A program made the position numbers and the translations under genes. A DNA stretch of 64,000 nucleotides from Climacium dendroides (lineage: Eukaryota > Streptophyta > Bryopsida > Hypnales > Climaciaceae): contig OX467086.1 in assembly GCA_950106755.1 (NCBI GenBank), positions 28,290,001 to 28,354,000 of the forward strand, read 5' to 3'. This document shows positions 21,601 through 33,179 of the stretch, one piece after another. Position 1 is the stretch's first letter. The number at the start of each line of letters is the position of its first letter. The notes beneath the pieces are model-generated. The model was not told where the DNA came from and did no database searches. It was given only the letters and a program-made list of their open reading frames with translations.

Positions 21601-23610
21601 AATAAAAAATAAGACAACCGTTTTTTACATCATAAATCTTCATCACCTCTTCCATAAATCCTGGACCGTGAGTAGGATTTGCCACCGCAAGCAATTTTCC
21701 CATTTTCACGTACAATTTTGCCGCCTTCTCCTTAGCTCCAACCCTCATGGCATTAGCCACCCCTTGATCACTTTTATCTTCAGATGCTGTCACTTCATTG
21801 TACTTCCGTACTGCGGCATCCACTCCTTGAGCTATCTCTTGCTAAAAAATAACATCAACACAATTTCAATTATACCAAATTTGCACATTCTTCAGCCCTT
21901 CCTATATTGTAATGACCTAAAATGAAAGATATATAAAATAGTTAGAACATTCTCACTCTTACCCGAAAAACAAAAGCCGTGAAGACCTCCATTGACATTG
22001 AGTACCATGTTTTTCTCACTGATTGCGTACCACAACGTTTCCTCTCAGAAGGTCTCAACATTTCATTGAACTTCTCCATGGGAAGAAGCCCATACTTTTG
22101 AACACGATAAAGAGTATGAACTAGATTGGTCTTCACATGGGAATCCTCTGTTGACCTACAATTCACATTAGGCTATAAAATCATTTCATACATATGAATA
22201 AATTGAATAACAAAATAATAAAAGTCAAAGATTAAGTTCAATCAAACAACATCATATGATACACGCTTACTTATTGATGTCATGCATAATCTGCATGATA
22301 AGCTCTATTCTCCCTTTCGTGTCCAAAATGATGCTGTCTACTGAAATGTGCCAAGCTCGATCCGCCACATGCAGCCTCGAGATATGATTCATCCACGCCA
22401 AGCGACGGTGATTTCCATCACAGATAAAAAACTTCGAGTTCTTCAAGTACCTCAACTCTGGTAATGAATCTAAGTACTCATTGAAGATGTCATTCTCTGA
22501 TTTCCACAAAGGACCCCAAGCATCCATTTCATCTCTCGAGAATTCAGAAGACTCCCCCGCTTCATTAGTTGTGGAAACATAAAAAACTGCGGCTCCATCC
22601 CGATATCCATGAACAAACTCTTGTTCAAGCTTTACAAGATCACAAGAGAGGGTGGGCCTAACCATTAGCATGGGTACCAATCTGCACAAAGGTATGTGCA
22701 TTCAAGAGTGTTTCTGAGGCCTCATCCTCAAACTCTCGATGGTGGCCACAGAGTCTACCTTCTGCAACCGTCGGAGTTCATCTTCCAACAACTCCTTCTC
22801 CTCCTCCTCATCAACATCATTCACCTCAACATCTCCTTCTTCCTCAGTGCCAATTTCTGGTTGACCTCTTTCACTGGTAGGTGGAGTTGAATGAACTTCC
22901 TCTGCTTGTGACAGATTAATTGGTGACTCCTCCATTTGCAAGATCATATACATTTTTTAGAGCAATTACGAAATACACGGAAGTCCTCCAGAAGTTCCAA
23001 GTTCAACTTGCAAAACAAATCTTTACTATGATGGTAAGAAAATTCTCAATACAAAGGATTGTACAAGTAATACATAATCGCCCGTATCATAATAACACCA
23101 ATGACTAAGTAATACAAATGCTGCAACACTGCAACTGCCTCTATTCCTTTCAAACTCAATCAATTTCTACACTAGCATCTGAATCAGAACTCAAGTGGAT
23201 GAGGACAATATCGTGCCTGCCCAATCCGGAGCTGCCAGCAGTATCTCTAATATCCTCAATTGGTGGACTAGAAATGGAGATTGATGTTTGACAATTAGAG
23301 CTACTATACTCAGTCTTAGAACTCTCAGAAGAGAACACTGGTTGTTTTCGTTTTCGTTTTTTGGAATCACTGAACCTACTGCAACAAGGTTCATCTAATT
23401 GATCAGCTGCTCGGTCACAAGCATCAAGAATGTCTCCAAGGCTTACCAAGTCAGTGTCTTCATGAGGCAATGACTGGTTAGTAATGTTGATGTTTCTATC
23501 TTTTGGAGTCCTAGGTTCCAAAGTTCCTGCAACATCTGCAATATGGATTGCCATATTAGAAGGTATTGGTAAAAGGGCATGGTCGTTCAGACTCTCAGGT
23601 GTATTCATCT
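18620..23610 (-). pseudogene. ParB-like/beta-class DNA methyltransferase-like accessory gene
   Basis: Exons inferred from GT-AG sites: 23610-23160, 22950-22271, 22155-21963, 21841-21629, 21555-21340, 21206-20971, 20822-20106, 20002-19649, 19552-19273, 19187-18972 and 18881-18620. In order the protein shows a Ser-rich region with a basic nuclear-localisation-like KKRKRKQ; an acidic stretch; a ParB/sulfiredoxin-like domain (MVRPTLSCDLVKLEQEFV, then FFICDGNHRRLAWMNHI); a helical middle; a Lys/Glu-rich linker; a motif-IV-like strand VDLIFFDCQE with QDHGCMIVFQSW after it; and last a motif-I-like block (RFFQFLIEGTTEEGD, LVFDCTASTG, RHIVALEEDDTVFHGV). Motif IV before motif I is the beta-class (N6_N4_Mtase) order. 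DPPY is replaced by DCQE and FxGxG by CTASTG, so methyl transfer is doubtful. Lesions: TGA at 22702-22704, TAG at 21466-21468, and a frameshift near 20555-20570. It is read towards the left end of the Mutator-like element, away from the transposase. Family calls are mine from motifs; exon edges, especially 5', are approximate. Confidence 0.65.
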
Positions 23611-24057
23611 GCAAAACCATTTTAATAATAAGGTAGGCCAATGTTAGTTACAATCGAATAAATTTTTTAAAAATAATACTAAGAGTACATCAATAAAAAG
23701 TAAGAAGAAAAAATCAATATTAAAAACAGAAACTGACATCTCAAACTTACTTGACTTCCATTTCAGCATTCCCATAGTTGGAATACCAAATATTTATAAA
23801 TTCTGTAATTTGCACGAAAATAGGGAAAGCCCTCTTATGACATATGCCCACCCCTTCCTTATAATCATACAGGGAGGAAACTCAAGGAATCGAAACAATT
23901 AAAAAAATAGAACTCATGCACTTGAACATAAAACAAAATCACGTGGACATCACTTGAGGTCATTCCCGGTCAATGCATCCAAACATGGCTGCTGAAACGT
24001 ACTGTAAACCCACTACTGACGTGCATATTGAGCGTCCCTCACCATGGAGACTAGGTT

Positions 24058-24161
24058 AGCAAGACGAGAAATAGGAGTACCGTGAGGTACCCCAAGGAAC
24101 CCTGTCGGGTCCGATAGGGTTCCTTGGTGTAGTTCACGCTACCCCTGGTTTTGGTCTTGCT
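24058..24161. repeat. Foldback hairpin A
   Basis: The arms AGTACCGTGAGGTACCCCAA and TTGGTGTAGTTCACGCTACC, with AGGAACCCT opposite AGGGTTCCT, form a long imperfect hairpin around GTCGGGTCCGATA. Outer flanks AGCAAGAC and GTCTTGCT also pair. The loop half is the reverse complement of hairpin B. Confidence 0.8.
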
Positions 24162-24651
24162 TTTTCATGGCGTGTGCGTTTTGGTCCACGGCGTTTGCAT
24201 TGACCATGAATTTCTCAATGAACTTAAAGTCACGTCAACTACACTAATGATGGTATTTAGTGTTATGTTACTAATAGTTTTACTTGAATTTCTACCACAC
24301 CCACTCAAAATTTCAATTGGTTTGCATTTAGTGTTTTGTTCACCATTTCTTAATTCATATTTTTAGGTTTTTATTTTTTTCATTGTAATTTGATGAAATA
24401 ATATGTAACACTAAATGTAATTTTGTAAAATAATTTTGTCCAATAGTTGACTTCTTTAAATCAATTAGTATACGTAACACTATTTATCATCATTACTGTA
24501 TTGCTACCGAAGCGTACTGTACCTAACTGCAATACCCAATCGAACCATACAGACAAGATTGGATGAATGGAAAAAGAAAACCACGATGGCGGAGTAGCTC
24601 TGTAGCTCTGTTGAATCTGTTGAAGGACCTTGTTGAATCCTTACAACGACA

Positions 24652-24778
24652 CCAAAATGACCAATAAGACACGAATTGGGGGTAGCGTGAGCTACCCCAG
24701 GGAACCCTATCGGACCCGACAGGGTTCCTTGGGGTAGCTCACGCTACCCCCAATTCGTGTCTTGCTGGTCACTTTGGC
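24652..24778. repeat. Foldback hairpin B, about 126 bp
   Basis: A nearly perfect palindrome. The outer arms CCAAAATGACC and GGTCACTTTGG pair. Next inward AAGACACGAATTGGGGGTAG pairs with CTACCCCCAATTCGTGTCTT, then CGTGAGCTACCCCAGGGAAC pairs with GTTCCTTGGGGTAGCTCACG, around a short centre. It is a strong hairpin in DNA or RNA and is related to hairpin A in opposite orientation. Confidence 0.88.
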
Positions 24779-25315
24779 CTTCCCAGTCCCAGCATGTTCC
24801 GGAACTTCCGAACCTCCTCATCGCGAACCTCCTCATGCACGTACCTCTTCCACGATCGCAGTGATGGGAGAATACTTCAGAGTCTATAACAGAACCTCTA
24901 TTTCACATTGCTGATCTAGTTGTGGAAGACGCCCCAACTGCTGAACTAGCGGTTCATGAAATTCAACTACATTCTAATGATCAATTTGTTATGACCGATC
25001 GAAGGCATTCGTCTACCAAACAGAGACTGGGCGATCTTCAATTCAAGGTCAATCAAAAATGGAAAAGCAGCTATGCCTGGCATAGATGCTCACTGATCGT
25101 CACTGCTCAGACAAACTGTATACCCAAATGAACAGGAAAACTGCTGTAAATATTAGAATCTTCAGAGTAGAAAAAAGTTCAAATCTTTCGCAATGAGAGC
25201 CAGACATCTCGATTGGAGGACGATGCTATCTTGGTTGTTGTGCAGGTCATTTAAAGTCGGTGCCGGCTCCACCTCTTCCGACTGCAGCCGCTTCTGTCTC
25301 CTAGTGTTCCGCATT

Positions 25316-25751
25316 CTTGGAGGATGGAGCGTACCGCCGAAGTTCGAAGCCACCTGCATGACGACAGAAGTTCAGCTAGAATACAAGAGCAAGTCAATGA
25401 AGCTTAAACGAACAGGAAATATTAACTGGAAACTACAGTAAGAGGAGAGAGGACACTTACCGAAGGGGACTTCAGGGATACTACGGGAAACTCGTGGACC
25501 GTCTAGAGACTCGAACAAGAGAACGTCAAGTACTCGGAGGATGGAGCGTACCGCCGAAGTTCGAAGCCACCTGCATGACGACAGAAGTTTAGCTAGAATA
25601 CAAGAGCAAGTCAATGAAGCTTAAACGAACGGGAAATATTAACTGGAAACTACAGTAAGAAGAGAGAGGACACTTACCAAAGGGGACTTCAGGGATACTA
25701 CGGGAAACTCGTGGACCGTCCAGAGACTCAAACAAGAGAACGTCAAGTACT
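25316..25751. repeat. 217-bp tandem duplication carrying minus-strand splice donors
   Basis: Two head-to-tail copies start at about 25316 and 25535 (GGAGGATGGAGCGTACCGCC in each) and end with GAACGTCAAGTACT. Each copy contains, on the minus strand, a good 5' splice site (CTTCGGTAAGTGTCC in one, CTTTGGTAAGTGTCC in the other). This suggests a duplicated leader exon for the leftward gene. Confidence 0.7.
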
Positions 25752-28049
25752 AAGCAAGCAGTTGCGAACGTCAAGCACGAAGCAAGCAGTTGAGGATGTC
25801 TGAGAGACCCTGCAATTCTATACTGCAGTCATTCGAAGCTGGAGGAAGGAAGTTCTTACGGAAGATTCCCAGGAAGAACCTCGGGAGACGCTTTTCAAAT
25901 TCAAAACATTCCTTCCCTCGATGTCAGTATGGCCACATGCGGTCCGTCATTCCAGTATGGCAGGAGATTCCAAACTCATAATGATGCACATGGAGTACAG
26001 GTAGTTCAGTCGGAAAAGGATTTTCGGTGGCCTTCAGTTTTAGCGAATTCAGATCCTGAGATGGCACGTCATGCATGCGACGTTGTCAGGTGCTGTAGTT
26101 TTTGACGTTTGTCCAGATTTGCCGAATTAGCTCTGTATTTTTCATCATGTAATTATCAGCTAATGGCACGCCTTGCTCGCGATGGATTCGAAAACGAAGC
26201 CTTAAAAGGCTCTGCTTGCGCAAGCAGTGGAGGGCATTTTGGTGTGGGAACGTTAGTGCCCGGACAAAGCTGGGGAGCGCCGTGCGCAAAGCTAAAAGCT
26301 CTTCCGGAATTCAGAATATGCTGATTTAAAGTAAATGCTCATTTGCATGCGCAAGCTCGGTTGTTCACGGAAGAATCTCAATCAAATTTGGTTTGTGGTT
26401 ATGAATTCGATGCATGCATTTGGATGAGCTCAGCTGTTTACGGAAGAATCCCAGTCAAAATCTACCAACCGCAAAAAGGCTGCACCGTAAAACCTGCTTG
26501 ATTTCCATGAAACTAGCTTGCTCAGTAGAAGAGTATTGAGAGAGAAGGTTAAATATCTCGATAAACAGGCTGACAGTAATAATTTAACCCCTGAACGGCC
26601 CTCGGGCTCTTCCTCTACAGCACCGTATCCAATGAATACGGTGACCCACGAATTTCAAGAAGTTCGTTCTCGATGGTGAGTTGGGATTCCAGCCGTTCCG
26701 ATTGCTTTTGTGGTGTCGTGAGGTCACGTAGAAATTTTCACGAGACTATAGACTGAAGCGATGCATAGAATTTTGGGACAATTCATCGAACTTCACACTG
26801 CGCTGTCTCATGCATGAACTTCAGGATTTATGTGAAATTCTCTTCTCGGGCGTTGGGCAATCGTTCCAGTGCATGGGCTTACAATGCTGCAAGGACCGTC
26901 AACAAAAAATTTAGAGTCGAAATTGCAAGTGGATTCAAATTCCACAAAGGTCCACAGAATATGAAACGACTGGGATTAGATGTCAATTCAATTTTTTTTT
27001 CTACGCCAATTCACTGAAAATTGTTTCGAGCTGTTTAGCTTTCCCAAAAATGCAATGACCTCTTTAAGGGTCGGTTTAAGAGCCACCTACCTTATATCAT
27101 GAGAATACTGGAGTGCACTGTGCCATTGCCACAACTCAAAACATATTTAGAAATCAATCAATTTTCTAATGTAGGTCCAAACTTCATGAAACCAAAAACT
27201 TTAAGTGCATTTTGTTGAATACAAAATGGAAGAGTACTCATTATGACTATTGTCGAATATGGAATAGAAAGATTAATTCTTAATTTCACAAAATGTTCAG
27301 AAATGCTATGCTAAATTAGTTCTCTTCTGACTATTATCTTCAATTTCTACTCTATACGAATAATTACATTTCCGCTACAGTGAATAGAAAAATTAAGTTT
27401 TACGATACCACTATACTCTCTTCACATTCTACACTAGATAAATATTTTCATTTCCTGTCCAAGGATGCAACTATGTGGGTTATGTGGATTTGTGTAAGGT
27501 TAATGGCTTGGGCTTATAAAATGGTGTGTGCCACCATATGCCGAAGCCAATGAATGATAAAGGAACTTGCCATGATGAAGGAACCTAATTAAAGAGGCAG
27601 GCTGATTGGCTTATTTCATTGTTTATTGTACTATATCCATAACATTGGGCATGATTTATAGTTACCAGAAACTATGAAAGTTAAATAGGATTAAAAATAA
27701 AGTTTAGCCAAGAACTCACAATCAGAAGTTAGTTTCATATTCATCACAATTGTAATGAATGTAGACATTTGGGCCATCCATGAGGGAATTTGAAGGAATA
27801 TATATGCAATCCCCATGAGGCAATCCGAGGGAATATATAAACCATCTTCTTTCTTTAGGAAGTGCTTTGAAAGCAGTTCTAATTACTGAAGCATAGACAG
27901 TACAAATGGATGTGTTCATTTATGTACATAAAATTGCAATGCAATCCCTTTTTATTGTATGTGGAAAATAGGTTATTCTATTATATTTTTGTACTGTATA
28001 CCTCAGTGGTAGTCATGTTATCAACTTTCAAATAATTGGTGCAGAAAGA

Positions 28050-28205
28050 ATTCTATTGTAGACAATCTGAGCCTACTAGAGTATTAGGCTTAGTTGCCAA
28101 TTATTCTATTTTTTGAAATTGTTGCGCAAATAATTCTATTGTAGACAATCTGAGCCTACTAGAGTACTAGGCTTAGTTGCCAATTATTCTATTTTTTAAA
28201 TTGGT
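28050..28205. repeat. 83-bp tandem duplication
   Basis: TTCTATTGTAGACAATCTGA, GCCTACTAGAGTA and TAGGCTTAGTTGCCAATTAT recur 83 bp apart (from 28051 and 28134) with few changes. It lies about 300 bp upstream of the transposase start. Confidence 0.8.
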
Positions 28206-28501
28206 GCGCAAGTACTTCTTCTATACGTAGTGTAAGTGTGTCAGGTATACCCGCGAACATCAATAAATGTTTAACTGTGGGGCCCTATTATGAGAATGTT
28301 GTAGAAGTTGCAAGACAGTTGTTAATGTCCGGTAAATTTGAAGTTTAACTACTTCCTAATATCCTATTCAGTTTTCACTAGTTGTATAGTAAAATCAATA
28401 TGCATGAAAATGCACTATAAGAGAGTGAGTATTCATACTCAAAACACCAAAGACAAATTTGTAGTTGATCTTCACTATTGTTTTCAAGTGAAGATTGTAT
28501 C

Positions 28502-31500
28502 ATGGCTTGCATTCGTGTAGATGGCCATGACATTCCCCTAGTGTTTCCAGTTGATGAGGGTGGACACGCTAGAGTTCTGAGCCATCTCTTGCACGTCCGT
28601 TTTAGATTTGTGGAGTCGTCCATCTATGTAGAAGAAGAGAGAATGTCTAAATCAGGAGAAGTACAGCAGTCAATTCCAATATTGAAGTCTATAGAGGAAG
28701 GAAGTCAGTGTTGGCATCTTCCTATTGGAAACTATAGAGCTTATGGGCTACCATTGTCTATGGTAAATGCATCAACCGAAATTCGAAGTAGGCAGTCAGA
28801 TAACTCTTCTGTAGATATGCCATATGTTGCTCATATGGTTTCATGCAGTCCTAGTCGTCAAGCTTTGCCAGTCCTTTTTGATAACTCAGGTCTTCGCCCA
28901 GTTAAAATTGAGAAGTTAGATACCATCATAGAGTTGTCTAGTGAATCCGAAGGAGAGTCCCCTGACTTAACAGTCCGGAGAACTGCATGCAAAATTGAAG
29001 TTGTATGGCAGGGAAATGCTTCAGTGAAGCCAGTGTCAAGCAACCCATCAGATAGTGGAGGTCAAACTAAACTGTCCCGTCCTCCATTGCCACCAAATAT
29101 AGAGAACCGAGTCAGTATAATGGAGTCTTTGAGGGGATTAGGTAGAATGCATCGTTCACGAAATGAGTTGTCAACGACGGACTTGAACAGCATGAAGCAC
29201 CATTGCGTACAGTTTCTTCCACCCATGTTCAATGGAAATGTCATATTTGAGTTGCCTCCATGTCGTTCATCTTCTTCTTCATCAGCGGCGAAGAACTTGG
29301 AAGGAATGGACAAGAGATATGATGGACACCCATGGTGCAAGTTGGTGACTACAAACATCCACAACTCCGACAAGTTGAAGTTCCGTAAGTCATATTGCGC
29401 TGGTCATCTTGTTTGTCTAAATGTAGAGTGTGACTATCTGAAGAGGGCTTCAAAGCACAACGAAACTGAGTGGACTGGTGCGACAACCTTCGCTTTCACA
29501 GTAGGGGATACTCCTCCTAAAGACTGTACTCTGGTTTGCAAACTCTGTAGAAAAACTCCTACATGTCTAAGCACCTGTGATGCTAGGATGTACTACTGCT
29601 ATAGTAAGAATCCAAAAATGACTAGGGCCACTATTCATTTTGGACATCATGCTCACCCTACTGCCAAAGGCATGTACAGAGATTCTGCAGAGAAGATTAG
29701 TGAATTGATTGCAGAGCAAGTGGCCAAAACACCAACGGCCACGAACTCCGCCATTGCTCTATCAGCAAGCAAAGACTTCCTTACAAACTATCTATTCCAC
29801 AACGGAAATGGAGAGAAGATGTTGCAAGGGGAGGAATTGGAAGAAGTGATGGATCGTTTCCAGTATTTGAGCAGTCCAAACATTCGGAATGTGATTTCTT
29901 CATTTCGCTCAAACAATAGAGGAGGAGTCATAGACAATATTATGACCATGAAGAGAGACTCAAAGTTTGAGTTCATTCATGATAGCGTTTTTCCTGGTCA
30001 AGGAAAGGAGAAGGTATACCTTTTCAAGATGTTGACCAAAGAACCTGGTAGTGGAGTAGACTTGGTGAAGCGCATGCAGCTAGGGGGGAATCTGCAGAAT
30101 GCATGGATGATGTTTGACCACGTGAAGCGTGTGAAGGACTGGACTACAATGGCTTGCCACGTGTACGATTCCGAGTACAAAAAGGTAATGACCATTGCAA
30201 CATGCGATATGCAGTCAGAAGATACGGAAATTCAAGTGCAATTCTAGAGGTCATTGAATGTTGTCATGTCAAGACATGGACTAGATCACCCAAACTTCAA
30301 AGGGTTCATGGCAGATAGTGCTATGGCCAATTGGAATGCAGTTCGAATTGTCTACGAAAGTGGATGTGCCAATGAGAAAATGGAGAATAGGGAGAGGACA
30401 TGCTTACTACATTGGAGTACTTCTCTCCAAAAACATACTCAGAAACATATTAAGGAAGTATTTCAACAACAGCACAATACACTCTGCAAACAATATAAAG
30501 ATGCTAAAACTATGGAGGAGGCAGAGACACGTTACCTAGCAATTCGTTCATGGTGGTTATCATCAGGTGCTGCCACGGAAGATGCACTTCATCACTTGGA
30601 GCATTGGTTGGCATTTTGGCATTTCAGATACCGATAGTGGGGGGGGTTCATGCAAATGGTAAGAGAATATTCACTTTTCTATATGTAAATTTGTTACCGT
30701 ACAAGCAAGTTTTAGTCATATTCGACATAAAAAGTGAATTGTATATTGATGATGTATTATTTTGTTTCAGCATAAATAGTATGTGTTTTCTAATTAATTA
30801 TTTAGGAATGCCTTTTATGCCATTTGAACTATACATGCACATAATTAATGGTCTTCAATATTTTCTATAGGTGGAATGAATGAAAGTAATTATGAGAAGT
30901 AATTTTGGTTATTGGATGCATGTCTAGGATTTGAATCTGGAAGAGATGGCAGATATACCTTCGTGCAATCTATTAGAGACAGTTCATAATAAATGGCTTC
31001 AAATGTCTGGCAACCGAGGAAACAATTTGTTTGATGCCACATGTGATGATAGCATCTGTGCGTGGATGCAAATGACAAACTACCGTGCATATTTGAGAGG
31101 CCATGCCTTTGGATCCGGTCCGTCAAAGGGGGAGTTGAAGTTGAGAGCTGCAAGACAAAGTGGAGACCCTAAGAAAATGGCAGAAGCATTGAATTCCCTA
31201 CCTGGGTTTGAAGGAATTGGAAGTCGTATACCACATTTGGAAGGAAAAGAGATATTTGGGAACACGAAGAGGAAATTGGACGTTCCAATTGGCGATGCAG
31301 GAGACTCACATCGACCAGACAAAGTAAATTTCTCTCAACCTCGTGTCCGAACAAGGTCCACTATTCCTCCTATAAACTCTTCGGAAGGCAAAGGAAAAGA
31401 ACCAGAGTCAAATAGGTATAACCATGTCACAATTGCATTTGAAAGTGACTGTGACACATCAAAGTGGCACATTGCAAGGATCAGTCACAAATCTAATGCT

Positions 31501-32316
31501 AAGTGTCAAGCTCAGCAGCGAGGGTCAAATATAAAGTGCACTGCTCGAATTGCAAGAAGACAAAAGGGAACAGTAGCTCCAACTTATCGTGGTAGAAAAG
31601 AAGATTACGGAACAAAACGAGAGGTATTTGCAGACTTTTGGTTCTGTGCAGATGATATTGAACGATGTGTGAAGGGTACGAAGCGTAAGTGGGTAATAGA
31701 TTGGCCGGATGTGCCAGAAATTTGGCCTATTTTGACAGGAACAAACCTCAGTCGAGACGAGACTTTATTGTTGCAACATGCTGGTTTCCGGTTGCAAGAA
31801 CAACCTACATTGTCACCACGTTGTTTGTTCAGCATGTCAAAGATTTTTGAAAGTGTTGTGTATGATGAAGTCCCGCCAACAAATGCAGATGTGTATCCTA
31901 CAGTGAGGAACAATCGAACCATACGGTGAATAGCAAATGCACCAACTGCAGAACAACACAATAAGTGGGAGAGTGCAGGCAATGTTAGAGGTCAAATTTT
32001 GGGAGTGACCTTGCTTCCTTTCCCGGGACTAGGAGCAATCATATCTCTGGAGACTGGGATAGATCAGAACAAAAATGTGTATCGAGTAACCGTGGGTATG
32101 TTCCCTTCCTGCACATGCCTAGACTTTGTGAACATGTCTACTTCAGCTATTGGAGGACATCAACAGTATGTGAATTGCAAGCACCTATATTACTTGTATC
32201 GATATTTCTGCAAGATGGACATCCATGACGACAAATTCATTCATGCACCGAGTTATAGTTTCAATGAGTTGAAACTTCTTTTACTTCGAGCAGGAATAAT
32301 CACTATGCCACAGTAG
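28502..32316 (+). pseudogene. Mutator-like transposase with SWIM finger
   Basis: Two exons: 28502-30658 (donor GTAAGA) and 30928-32316 (acceptor TGTCTAG). I start at the ATG at 28502. Residues about 280-400 form a Cys/His-rich region (SYCAGHLVCLNVECDYLKRA; CKLCRKTPTC; ARMYYCYS, then HFGHHAHP), like GCM/FLYWCH-type DNA-binding fingers of Mutator transposases. The DDE core follows: MFDHVKRVKDWTTMACHVYD and ATCDMQSEDTE around the first Asp, GFMADSAMANWNAVRIVYE around the second, and PSCNLLETVHNKWLQMSG around the Glu. A basic linker leads to the C-terminal SWIM finger, FPSCTCLDFVNM with YVNCKHLYYLYRYFC (C-x-C...C-x-H). In-frame stops at 30245-30247 (TAG), 30635-30637 (TAG) and 31927-31929 (TGA) break the frame, each with conserved sequence on both sides. 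It would cut and join the ends of the surrounding 15.3-kb element in the nucleus. Confidence 0.82.
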
Positions 32317-32854
32317 GCACGTATTAAACTTCATATGTATTTGAATGGTATTTTTTTAATATATTCAAAATACCATTGAATTGATGGAAAGTAAAGAAAA
32401 ATGGAAGCTTGAAAACTACAATTGAAAGAGGTAATGTAGTTATGAAAATATGAATATGAATGACATTTTCTTTTCCTTCTTCTTTCTTTTTCTCTTCTTG
32501 AATTGTATTTCACATGTCTTTCCCCTTTTTTTACCTTGGCTTTCCATTAGTATTTCCATTCTTCTTGATATTGACTTTCATTTGTTTCGTCATGCAATTG
32601 TATGTTTTTTTATTTTTTTCCTATCCTAAGTCCATACTATTTTTTTTCCTCCACTGTTACTTGTATTTCATTTTATTTTTCTATTTTGTATAATTTAGTA
32701 CCCTCCTTTTCACATTTTACTTCCCATTTATTTCTTTTGTTTTCCTTTTGTCTTTCATGTCATTTATCTTTTATGGTTGCTTACCCATTTTCTAGGAAGA
32801 CGTCTTCTATGCTTTATATTTATTTTTTTCAATTGAGTAATCACTCCATTAAGT

Positions 32855-32925
32855 TGGAGTATATTAGCAAGAGGTCCATGAGACTGAAATGTGATGGCCC
32901 GGGTTCGAATCCCGTGAGGCCCCAA
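32855..32925 (+). other. tRNA-like promoter remnant (SINE-like)
   Basis: An A-box-like TTAGCAAGAGG is followed 34 bases later by a strong B box (CGGGTTCGAATCCCG). The flanks do not fold into an acceptor stem that I can recognise. It is most likely the head of a SINE or a decayed tRNA. It lies inside the Mutator-like element, beyond the transposase. Confidence 0.35.
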
Positions 32926-33179
32926 ATTATGCCATTGGGCGCAATCCCCATATTGAGCTAAGTCTTAAGAGTTCTTCTAGAGCAGCTATAGTGGAGGCTA
33001 GGTAATGTCCATCAAATATTTTTTATAGTGTTCTTTGCTAAACTAATTATATCTTTTCCTATAAATGATTGGTGATTGCATACATAGTTGCATTATAGAG
33101 TTGGAAGTACATGCCTAACTGTATACTAATGTTGAAGAAAATTTTCACATTTCAAATGGTAATTATTGAAATAATTTTT

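Larger units (their letters stand above)
23650..28450. promoter_or_regulatory. Shared upstream region of the two divergent genes
   Basis: No convincing protein-coding exon is visible in about 4.8 kb. It contains two related foldback hairpins (24058-24161, 24652-24778), a 217-bp tandem duplication with minus-strand splice donors (25316-25751) and an 83-bp tandem duplication (28050-28205). Because both genes of the element point outward from here, their promoters and leaders must lie in it. I could not place TATA boxes or start sites. Confidence 0.45.

Noticed and set aside
18620..23610. Bacterial contamination as the source of the ParB-methyltransferase-like gene
   Set aside because: The domains are split by about ten GT-AG introns and sit inside an insertion flanked by plant retrotransposon gag.
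24652..24778. Hairpin B as a microRNA gene
   Set aside because: Near-perfect pairing over the whole length and a related inverted copy nearby fit a foldback repeat better; expression cannot be judged from sequence.
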